The notes under the pieces are model-generated. The model saw nothing but the letters and a program-made list of their open reading frames with translations. It did no database searches and had not been told where the DNA came from. A program made the position numbers and the translations under genes. From Sphingomonas yunnanensis (lineage in GTDB: Bacteria; Pseudomonadota; Alphaproteobacteria; Sphingomonadales; Sphingomonadaceae): a stretch of DNA of 58,171 nucleotides. Within the stretch, counting starts at the first letter, position 1. The number at the start of each line of letters is the position of its first letter. Shown here one piece after another: positions 51,693-58,171 of the stretch. The DNA lies in assembly GCF_019898765.1 (NCBI RefSeq), contig NZ_JAIOKB010000011.1, positions 1 to 58,171 on the forward strand. Direction: 5' to 3'.

Positions 51693-53723
51693 TCACCGCG
51701 GCGGACGTACCGCCAGATAGACGGTGCTCCACAGCTGCGCCGCGTTGGACTCGTCGACATCCTTCTTGCCAGCGCCGAACGGCACCACCTCGTAGCGTCC
51801 GTCGCGAAAGGCCCAGGACCACAGCTCCGAGCTCTGCGTCGCGCGCGTCGCGGCGATCGCGCGCCACAGCCGCGACTGCGCGTCGGTCAGCACCGCGCGG
51901 GTCGAGGCGGGCAGGTCGCGGCGCTGGAGCTGTCGCTCCAGCCCGGCGGCGAACAGCGCCTGCTGCCACGACCACACCAGGGCACCGTGATAGGCCGCGG
52001 GGGTGAAGCGCGCCTGCGTCGCCGCGTCCGCCAGCGCCGGGTTGGCGACCAGCAGGCCGATGTCGGTCATCAGCCCGGCGGGGAAGGGGCGTGCCAGCGC
52101 GGCGACGTCGCGTTCCAGCTCGGCCGCGGGCGGCGCGCCGAACAGCAGCGCGAAGCCCTCGTCGGAGTTGAGGATCGGTACCGCGCGCCCGCGCTCGTCG
52201 AGCGACAGCGCGTGATAGACCAGCGGCGCCTGCCCCAGGCTCGCCAGCGCGGGCGCGGCGGGCACGCCGAGCGTGCGCGCATAGGCCGCGATCTTCGGTG
52301 CTGCCTCGCGCGCGGGCAGCTCGACGCGGAAGAGCGCGGGCGCGCGCTCGCGCCACGTCGCCGCCATCGCCGCCGCGCGCGCCAGTCCGGCGCGATCGGA
52401 CGCGCTCACATAAGGGTCGAGCAGCCCCGCCGCGCTCAGCCGGGCCGCGGCGTCGAGCGCGGCGGGGACCAGGACGGCGTTGACGTCATAGGGGTAGCGG
52501 CCGCGCCCGAGCCCCTCCTCGCTGTCGCGCCACTGGCCGGTCATGCGGCCGGGACGCAGCGCGACCAGCCGGTCCGACGCAGGCGCCTCGGCGAAGCCGC
52601 GCGCGCGCTCGATCACCAGCCGCAGGTTGCGCAGCAGCGCCGCGCCGGCGGGTTCGCTGGTGCCGGGACGCGCCTCGCTCGCGATCGGCCGCGCGAGGAA
52701 GGCGCGCGCGCGGGCCGGATCGGCGTGCTCGAGCAGATAGGTGGCGGCGACCGGCGCGAGCATGAAGTCGTCGTCGATCATGGCATAGTCGAGTGTGGCG
52801 GCGTCGCCGCTGCGCCCGGCTCTGCGATTCTCCAGCAGCGCGAACTCGGACAGGCCTTCCTCATGCGCGACGTCACCGTCGGCGGCGAGCCGCGCCAGGA
52901 CCGCGCCGAGCCCCGCCTCGATCGCGGTGGGCTGGAGCGCGGGCATGAGCAGCCGGACCGACATCAGCGTGTCACGGCCGAAATAGGTGTCGAACCGCCA
53001 CGAGCCCGCCAGGAACTTCTCGCGATAGCTGAGGAAGCGAAGGGCGTCCCGCGCGGTGGGATCGTCGGCGGCGGTCGCGTTGAGCAGCTCAGGCAGCGCG
53101 ATGCCGGTGAGCGGCGTATCCCCGGTCGCGGCGGTGATCTCGAGCTGGATACGGCCGTCGCGCCCCGCCACCAAGGCACCGCGCTCTATCCTGCCGGCGA
53201 GCACGCGCAAGCCGAGCCGGTAGCCGGGCGCACCGTCGGCGCGGTCGCGCGCGTAGGTGATCGTGTCGCGGCCGAGGCGCGCGGCAACGCCGACCTCGGG
53301 GGGGAAGCGCGCGACGCTCTGATAGTCACGCAGGAAGCGGACGTTCGACAGCACAGCCTGGCGCAGGGCCAGCCGCGGCGCGGCGACGCTGGCGACCGCG
53401 CGCATGCCGTGGAGCGCGCGGCCGCGTGCGTCGCGCAGCGTGAGCGCGGCGGGCGCGCGGTCGAGCCGCCACGTGACCGGCGCGGCGGTGCGCTCGAACC
53501 AGAGGCCGACGCCGCTGTTGCCCGCCGGGAAGGCGACGAGGATGCGCGGCTCGGCGCCGTCGCGCAGCAGCAGGTGCGCCGCGGTGGCGCCGTCGCGCAG
53601 GAAGGCGTTGAGATTGTCGCCCTCGCTGAGCTGATAGGCGAGCTCGGGCGGACGCTGGGCGAGCGCCACGCCGGCGCTGCCCGCGAGCAGCAGCACGGCG
53701 AGGAGGCGGACGGCGCGGGTCAT
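51693..53723 (-). CDS. Secreted six-hairpin (alpha/alpha)6 glycosidase-like protein
   Basis: 676 residues with a Sec signal ending near ALAQ. The N-terminal 200 or so residues look like a beta domain. The C-terminal (alpha/alpha)6 barrel region contains FDTYFGRDTLMSVRLL and HEEGLSEF. The GRDT motif is shared with amylo-alpha-1,6-glucosidase (GH133-like) and GH15/GH63 relatives. It is therefore probably a periplasmic glycoside hydrolase acting on alpha-glucosidic or similar bonds, but family and specificity are uncertain. It is 178 bp downstream of the TonB receptor on the same strand and so probably belongs to the same uptake locus. Confidence 0.65.
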   Translation of the reverse strand: MTRAVRLLAVLLLAGSAGVALAQRPPELAYQLSEGDNLNAFLRDGATAAHLLLRDGAEPRILVAFPAGNSGVGLWFERTAAPVTWRLDRAPAALTLRDARGRALHGMRAVASVAAPRLALRQAVLSNVRFLRDYQSVARFPPEVGVAARLGRDTITYARDRADGAPGYRLGLRVLAGRIERGALVAGRDGRIQLEITAATGDTPLTGIALPELLNATAADDPTARDALRFLSYREKFLAGSWRFDTYFGRDTLMSVRLLMPALQPTAIEAGLGAVLARLAADGDVAHEEGLSEFALLENRRAGRSGDAATLDYAMIDDDFMLAPVAATYLLEHADPARARAFLARPIASEARPGTSEPAGAALLRNLRLVIERARGFAEAPASDRLVALRPGRMTGQWRDSEEGLGRGRYPYDVNAVLVPAALDAAARLSAAGLLDPYVSASDRAGLARAAAMAATWRERAPALFRVELPAREAAPKIAAYARTLGVPAAPALASLGQAPLVYHALSLDERGRAVPILNSDEGFALLFGAPPAAELERDVAALARPFPAGLMTDIGLLVANPALADAATQARFTPAAYHGALVWSWQQALFAAGLERQLQRRDLPASTRAVLTDAQSRLWRAIAATRATQSSELWSWAFRDGRYEVVPFGAGKKDVDESNAAQLWSTVYLAVRPPR

Positions 53724-53772
53724 GGTCGGGCTCCGGATGTGAGGGGTAGACGCATCAGCAGTCTAGCTGTCG

Positions 53773-53853
53773 CCGTGCTCCTGCGCACGCAGGAGCCCAG
53801 GATCGCAGCCGTCGTGCTATCGGCTCTGGGCTCCTGCGTGCGCAGGAGCACGG
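53773..53853. repeat. 81-bp bipartite palindrome, full copy (best example)
   Basis: Begins CCGTGCTCCTGCGCACGCAG and ends CTGCGTGCGCAGGAGCACGG, a nearly perfect inverted pair, with GAGCCCAGG and CTGGGCTC continuing the pairing inward. It lies between the TonB receptor and the glycosidase gene. Confidence 0.75.
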
Positions 53854-53901
53854 TGTGGGGGAGTGGCGGACGACCTATCCTCGCCGCTCGCCCTCCCGTC
53901 C

Positions 53902-56538
53902 TCAGAACCGCAGCGTGACCGATCCGCCATAGGTCGGGCCGACGATGCCGCGGGCGTAGAAGAAGCCCTGGGTGATCGCCTGCGTCTGCCCCTGGCGCGG
54001 GTTGCCCTCAGTCAGGCCGACGACGTTGAAGATGTTCTCCGCGTTGAAGCTCACCTGCAGCTGCGGCGTGACGTTGACATTGATGCCCGCGCTGGTGACG
54101 CCATAGCCCGGCAGCGCGACGCCGTTGCCCGCGTCGGCGAAGATCTTGCCGACGTATTTGTAGCGCGCGAAGATGTCGCCGAGCCCGTTCGGCAGCTGGA
54201 TCGCGGGCGTCACCGTCCACAGGGTGGAGGGTGTCCGCTCGGGGCGATTGCCCTCATAGCCCGCCTGGGTGGCGCCATCGAGCTGGAGGTTCTGGAGCCG
54301 CGGATCCTGGAACACCGCCTGGCCGTCGATCGAGAACCAGCGCACCGGGCGGATCACCGCGTCGATCTCGATGCCCTTGGTGCGCAGGTCGGCGTTGATG
54401 TTCTGCTGCTGCGCCGGGTTCTCGGGATTGGCGAAATTGTAGTTCTGGTCGTCGAAGTTGGTGCGGAACACCGTGACCGAGCCGCTGAAGAAACGCTCAT
54501 ATTGGTAGCGGATCCCGGCCTCGTACAATTTGATCGTGGTGATCGGGTCGGCGCTGTTGGTCTGGAAACCGTCGGCGTAGCGCGCGTAGATCGAGAGATT
54601 CGGCGTGATCAGATAGTTGGCGCCGACCGTCCAGGCGATCTTCTCCTGCGTGCGGTTGAGCGTCGTATATCGGCCGGCGAAGGTCGGGCCGACCGTGGTG
54701 ATCAGACCGGCTGTGCCGCTCGGGACCTGTTGCTGGAACACACCAGGGCGGATCTCGACGATGCGGTTGGCGGCGTCGACCGCGGCCGCGTCGATGCCGT
54801 CCCGCGCGGTCGACTGGATGTTCTCGAACCGAATGCCGCCGTCGATGCGGAGCTTGCCGATCGCGAGCTCGTCGTTGGCGTAGAGCGACACGGCATTGTC
54901 GTCGCGCACGCGGATGCCGTTGCCCCAGTCGCCGTAGGAGACCAGGCCGTTGTCGCTCAGCGTGCCGATCACGTTGTTGCCGCCGTCGAGCGCGACGATG
55001 TCGTAGATGTCGCTGTTGTCGCGCACGTCGTTGACGACGCTGGCGACCGCCGACTGGTTCTGGCGGCGGTGGACGGCATAGTACATCATGCCCGCGGTCA
55101 GCGAGTTGGTGAAGCTGCCGCCCTGATATTCCCAGCGGCCGCCCAGGTTGAGCCCGAAGTCGTGCGCGTCGAGCCGGTCGTGGTTGAGCGTGGTGCGCTG
55201 GAGGAAGCCGTTGCCGTTGAGCGCGTCGAGCTGGCTCGTCTGGTTGGCACCGATCACCGTGCCGGTGCGCAGGTTGCGGATGCCGAAGCTCACCCGGGCG
55301 GGGAAGGCCACCGCGCCGGCGCTGAGCAGGTCATTGATCGGCGAGCCGCTGCCCGGTGTCAGATAGCTCACCGCGCTGGCCAGGCCCGCGTTGCCGGTGC
55401 CCGAGCCCGGGAACAGGCCGTTGAAGTCATAGGAGTAATCGAGGTAGCGGCTGCGCAGGAAGACATCGAACGTGTCCGTCACCGGCTTCTCGAAGTCGAC
55501 GCGGAACTGGTTCGAGATCGACTTGATACCCTGGTCGTAGTGGAAGTTACGGATGCCGTCGCTCTCCACGAAGGTCGACACCGGCACCGCGATGTTGCGG
55601 AAGGCGTCGCCGCCGATATTGTCGCGCTGCGTGTCGAGGCCGGGAAAACCGCTCGGCGTCCCATTGTCGTAGCGGTACGGCATGCTGGCGTAGTAGGCGG
55701 TGTTCATGTCGCCGCGCTTGGCGGAGAGTCGCAGGAAGCCGCCGCCGTCGAAGCGGTATTCCAGCATCGCCTTCACGCGATAGCCGTCATAGTCGAACGG
55801 GTTGCGCCGCACGCCCGGGCTGCTCTGATAATAGCCGCCGATGCTGAAGGCGAGGTTCTCCGCCAGCGGCGCCGAGACGTAGAGGTCGGCGCGCTTGAGC
55901 CCGTAATTGTAATAGGTGCCGCGCGCGATCGCCTCGAATCGCTCCTGGTTGGGGCGCTTCGAGATGAAGTTGATCGTCGCGCCCGCGCCGTTGACGGTGA
56001 GCACGCCCGACGAGCCGCCCTTGACCGCCTCGAGCCGATCGATCGTGAGGTCCTGCTGGAAGAAGAAGTCGGCGCCGCCGCCGCCGTAGAGGATCGGCAT
56101 ACCGTCCTCCTCGAGCTGGACGAAGCGCTGCCCGCCGCCCTGGAGGCCGCGCACCGAGTAATTGTTCGACGCCTCGCCCGCGGTGCCCTCGACGAAGATG
56201 CCGGGGACGAGCTCGAGCATGTCCGCGGTGGAGCGCGGCGCGCGGCGATCGATGTCGTCGCGGGTGGCGTAGGTGATGTCGGCCGAGGAGGTGATCAGCG
56301 GGCGGTCGCGCGAGGTCTGGCCAGTGACGACGATGTCCTGCAGGCCGTCACCGTTCTCGGCCGCTGTCGCGGTGCCGGGCTCGGTGGTCGGCGAGCCCTG
56401 TGCGGGCGAGGGTGTGCCGGTCCGGTCGACCGGCGAGGCGTCGGGGGCGCTGGCGACGGTCTGCGCCATCGCGGGCGCGGTCGGCAGCAGCGCGGCACCG
56501 GCGAGCAAAGCGGCGCGGCGCGTGGTGAGTAGCAGCAT
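53902..56538 (-). CDS. TonB-dependent outer-membrane receptor
   Basis: 878 residues. After a Sec signal (LLAGAALLPTAPAMAQ) and a Pro/Thr-rich linker comes a TonB-box-like DIVVTGQ (near 68-74), the plug domain (ADMLELVPGIFVEG, YSVRGLQGGGQRF, then ATINFISKRP), and a 22-strand barrel ending in the expected aromatic residue (VTLRF). It is powered by TonB-ExbBD to import a large or scarce substrate. Neighbouring glycosidase and halogenase-like genes suggest a carbohydrate or glycoside, but siderophore-like ligands are not excluded. Confidence 0.93.
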   Translation of the reverse strand: MLLLTTRRAALLAGAALLPTAPAMAQTVASAPDASPVDRTGTPSPAQGSPTTEPGTATAAENGDGLQDIVVTGQTSRDRPLITSSADITYATRDDIDRRAPRSTADMLELVPGIFVEGTAGEASNNYSVRGLQGGGQRFVQLEEDGMPILYGGGGADFFFQQDLTIDRLEAVKGGSSGVLTVNGAGATINFISKRPNQERFEAIARGTYYNYGLKRADLYVSAPLAENLAFSIGGYYQSSPGVRRNPFDYDGYRVKAMLEYRFDGGGFLRLSAKRGDMNTAYYASMPYRYDNGTPSGFPGLDTQRDNIGGDAFRNIAVPVSTFVESDGIRNFHYDQGIKSISNQFRVDFEKPVTDTFDVFLRSRYLDYSYDFNGLFPGSGTGNAGLASAVSYLTPGSGSPINDLLSAGAVAFPARVSFGIRNLRTGTVIGANQTSQLDALNGNGFLQRTTLNHDRLDAHDFGLNLGGRWEYQGGSFTNSLTAGMMYYAVHRRQNQSAVASVVNDVRDNSDIYDIVALDGGNNVIGTLSDNGLVSYGDWGNGIRVRDDNAVSLYANDELAIGKLRIDGGIRFENIQSTARDGIDAAAVDAANRIVEIRPGVFQQQVPSGTAGLITTVGPTFAGRYTTLNRTQEKIAWTVGANYLITPNLSIYARYADGFQTNSADPITTIKLYEAGIRYQYERFFSGSVTVFRTNFDDQNYNFANPENPAQQQNINADLRTKGIEIDAVIRPVRWFSIDGQAVFQDPRLQNLQLDGATQAGYEGNRPERTPSTLWTVTPAIQLPNGLGDIFARYKYVGKIFADAGNGVALPGYGVTSAGINVNVTPQLQVSFNAENIFNVVGLTEGNPRQGQTQAITQGFFYARGIVGPTYGGSVTLRF

Positions 56539-56702
56539 CTTCCCCTCCTGAGGAACGTGGGTCGCGTCACCCTCTCGATGGGGGCGGCGTCGATCGCATT
56601 TCTATGCCTTCGTTAATCGATTTCAAAGATGGGGCGGGATCGCGTCGGAACGATCCCGCCCCAGCTGTGGCCGGCGCGCAACGGTCGCGGCGGCGGCTCC
56701 GC

Positions 56703-57326
56703 TCAGACCGAGGTTGCGCCGGCCTGCTCGACCTGGGCCATGCCGTCCGGCCGCGCCGCCCCGAGATCGGGCTCACCGCCCGGCGGCTCGTTGCGGAAGA
56801 CGGCGAACTCGCCGCGCCCGTCGATGCTCGGCCCGCTGGTCCAGCGCCCCTCGGGATAGGTGCCGTCGGGCGAGGTGACGAAGAAGTCGTAATCGTGCCC
56901 CTGGTCCTCCTTCTCCTGCGGGAAGGCATTGGGGATCGGCAGCTGGGTCGCGGCGCCGCCGAGCTCCTCGATCACCGCGAGCCACTGCTCCTCGTGCATC
57001 GTGTCGCGCGCGATCATGAAGTGGAGCATCTTCTTCATGCCCTCGTCGCGCGCCGCGTTATACAGCCGCGTCGCGAGCACGCGCCCGGTGCTCTCCGCCG
57101 CGACGTTGCAGTACATGTCGGCGGCGATGTTCCCGCTGGCGTAGACATGGCTCATGTTGAACGGCACGCCGTCGGAGTCGACCGGCATCGCCGCGAGCCC
57201 GGTCGAGAGCAGGTTCTTGTGGATCAGCCCCTCGATGATGTGACGCGGTCGTTCGCCGCCCATCACCGCGCCGACGATGCTGTCCGCGGCGCCCTCGGCG
57301 TGGAGCCTCTCGTCGTGATAATACAT
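56703..57326 (-). CDS. Manganese catalase with large in-frame N-terminal deletion
   Basis: 207 residues from the ATG at 57326; family members have about 270-300. The start MYYHDERLH and everything from SIVGAVMGGERPRH onward match manganese catalases (GVPFNMSHVYASGNIAAD, AESTGR, IARDTMHEEQWLAV and the C-terminal EGRWTSGPSIDGRGEF). The roughly 70-75 residues between them are missing without loss of frame. That segment carries helix A with its metal-ligand Glu and the EExGHxE helix with the next Glu and His, so three of five di-manganese ligands are absent. The ligands in AESTGR and DTMH remain. The protein is probably not a catalase as it stands. Confidence 0.75.
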   Translation of the reverse strand: MYYHDERLHAEGAADSIVGAVMGGERPRHIIEGLIHKNLLSTGLAAMPVDSDGVPFNMSHVYASGNIAADMYCNVAAESTGRVLATRLYNAARDEGMKKMLHFMIARDTMHEEQWLAVIEELGGAATQLPIPNAFPQEKEDQGHDYDFFVTSPDGTYPEGRWTSGPSIDGRGEFAVFRNEPPGGEPDLGAARPDGMAQVEQAGATSV

Positions 57327-57483
57327 CGCACGTCCTCGCTGATGTGATGATCCCGCCCTGATCATCCGCCAGCGGTTCAGCCCGCCCGAAACTTTCGATA
57401 GTGGGTTAGAATAACGTGGCTATTACAACGACCTGCGTCAAGTCCGTGCGCCCGGACCATGGCGCTCCGAGCGCGCGCCTCGG

Positions 57484-57843
57484 TCAGAGCAAGGGGCCGC
57501 CGCCGGTCGCCGCGATGGTCGCGGCGAGGATGTAGCTCGCCTCGCCGCCGGCGAGCAGGACAGAGGCCGGCGCCAGTTCGGCGGGTTGCGCGGCGCGACC
57601 GATCGGCGTGTTCTCGCCGAAGTTCTTCGCTGTCGCGCGCGGCATGGTCGAGGGGATCAGCGGCGTCCACACCGGCCCCGGCGAGACCGCGTTGACGCGG
57701 ATCGCGCGCCCGGCGAGCATCTGTCCCAGCCCCGCGTTGACGATGTGGATCGCGCCCTTGGTGGTGGGGACGATCGTCTTCTTGTCGGTGAGCCGGCCGC
57801 GGCCGACATAGCTGTGCTCACCGTGATCGGGGCCCGGGTCCAT
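57484..57843 (-). pseudogene. YhdF-like short-chain dehydrogenase with internal deletion
   Basis: 119 codons from the ATG at 57843; intact family members have about 285-300. The N-terminal DPGPDHGEHSYVGRGRLTDKK (in pieces) and the C-terminal TKGAIHIVNAG, IRVNAVSPGPVWTPLIPSTMP and QPAELAPASVLLAGGEASYI are those of the general-stress SDR group (YhdF/GsiB-neighbour type). About 140 residues between them are missing in frame, including the GGxSGIG cofactor motif, NNA, the catalytic Ser and the Tyr of YxxxK (now VPTTK). Upstream to about 57899 the frame still encodes a family-like leader (FYPERQQ) but has no start codon. It cannot work as a dehydrogenase. Confidence 0.7.
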
Positions 57844-58044
57844 CGCGTCGGTCGTGCCGGGCGTGGACTGCTGCCGCTCGGGATAGAATGTTCGGTCATG
57901 GATCGAGCCCCGATCCGGGTCGGGCTCTCAACCGACCGGTACGACGGAGCGTTTCGACGGTTGACGTGCACCAGCCGTTCTTCCGTCAGTTGGGCGCGTG
58001 CGACGAAGTGACATCGTCGCGCCAAAAAACTGTCATCGAATCGC

Positions 58045-58073
58045 TTGACCGCTTCGGCTGGTGTCCATATATG
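58045..58073 (+). promoter_or_regulatory. Strong sigma-70 promoter, probably of a stable RNA operon
   Basis: TTGACC (58045-58050), a 17-bp spacer, then TATATG (58068-58073). An A-tract (CCAAAAAACTG, 58022-58032) lies upstream like an UP element, and the discriminator is GC-rich (CGGCTTCACCGG), as at stringently controlled rRNA and tRNA promoters. The 328-bp stretch 57844-58171 contains only the SDR relic leader, this promoter and about 100 bp of leader with no gene. I infer that an rRNA operon or other stable RNA starts beyond the right edge. Confidence 0.55.
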
Positions 58074-58171
58074 CGGCTTCACCGGACGGGGCGGGTTGCT
58101 TCGGCAGCGTTGCTCGGTCGGTCGTCAGATAGGATGGACACTGTTCTCCCCGATCGAAGGGTGGGGGAGGG

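Noticed and set aside
12381..53853. Repeated GCTCCTGC hairpins as a CRISPR array.
   Set aside because: The copies are scattered over 41 kb in separate gaps with no regular spacers and no cas genes.
50065..56538. A halogenated natural-product biosynthetic cluster.
   Set aside because: There are no NRPS, PKS, RiPP or other biosynthetic genes nearby, only a glycosidase and a TonB receptor.
56703..57365. Earlier start at 57365 that might restore the missing part of the manganese catalase.
   Set aside because: The extra 13 residues (MIRAGSSHQRGRA) bear no resemblance to the family, whose N-terminus is the MYYHDERL at 57326. No other frame nearby encodes the missing helices.
57586..58011. Plus-strand open frame across the SDR relic and right-edge region.
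   Set aside because: It is antisense to the SDR relic, with low-complexity Arg/Ala-rich translation and no recognisable domain or SD.

Overview
The window is a GC-rich stretch of an alphaproteobacterial chromosome, most likely a sphingomonad (Sphingomonas or a close relative). This rests on very high GC, the FadL and TonB-receptor repertoire, a xyl-box of the Caulobacter/Xanthomonas type, a tryptophan-halogenase-like gene beside a TonB receptor, and dense REP-type palindromes in the gaps. It reads as ordinary core and accessory metabolism. I see no prophage, insertion sequence, CRISPR array, tRNA or rRNA gene inside the window.

Left part (0.4-14 kb): a minus-strand pentose operon runs GH43 lipoprotein, xylB, xylA, semialdehyde dehydrogenase, with a LacI-type xyl-box in front. 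Next to it is an MFS carrier and an SsuD-like flavin monooxygenase translationally coupled to an aldo-keto reductase. These face, across a gap of only 18 bp, a Gfo/Idh/MocA protein coupled to a YdhS-like FAD/NAD(P) protein. I propose, as inference, that this is a sulfosugar (sulfoquinovose-type) oxidative desulfonation module. A thioesterase and a KDG-type kinase follow.

Middle (14-31 kb): an inactive-looking RBBP9-type hydrolase; a beta-oxidation pair (thiolase, and a HAD-ECH fusion in FadN order) with a MerR-type operator candidate, then FadL; a divergent Mfd-family helicase; a complete glycerol locus (glpD-glpR facing glpF-glpK, with a candidate GlpR operator between them); a DUF47/Pit phosphate pair; and a DUF892 ferritin-like stress protein.

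Right part (31-58 kb): glgX-treZ-malQ-treY, every junction overlapping by 4 bp, makes trehalose from glycogen or maltodextrin, led by a DUF2934 gene. Then come an alcohol dehydrogenase, a LysR regulator, an MFS carrier facing a LacI regulator, a GGDEF-EAL protein, a large MscS channel, a halogenase-like flavoprotein, a secreted six-hairpin glycosidase and a TonB receptor. At the right edge two stress-type genes (manganese catalase and a YhdF-like SDR) both carry large in-frame internal deletions, and a strong stable-RNA-like promoter points out of the window.

Seven intergenic palindromes are each exactly 96 bp from CGTCAT to ATGACG although their interiors fall into different sequence types. 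Shorter 94-95 bp and 81-82 bp families share the same two-hairpin plan. All family names and motif comparisons are from memory of the families; no searches were run.
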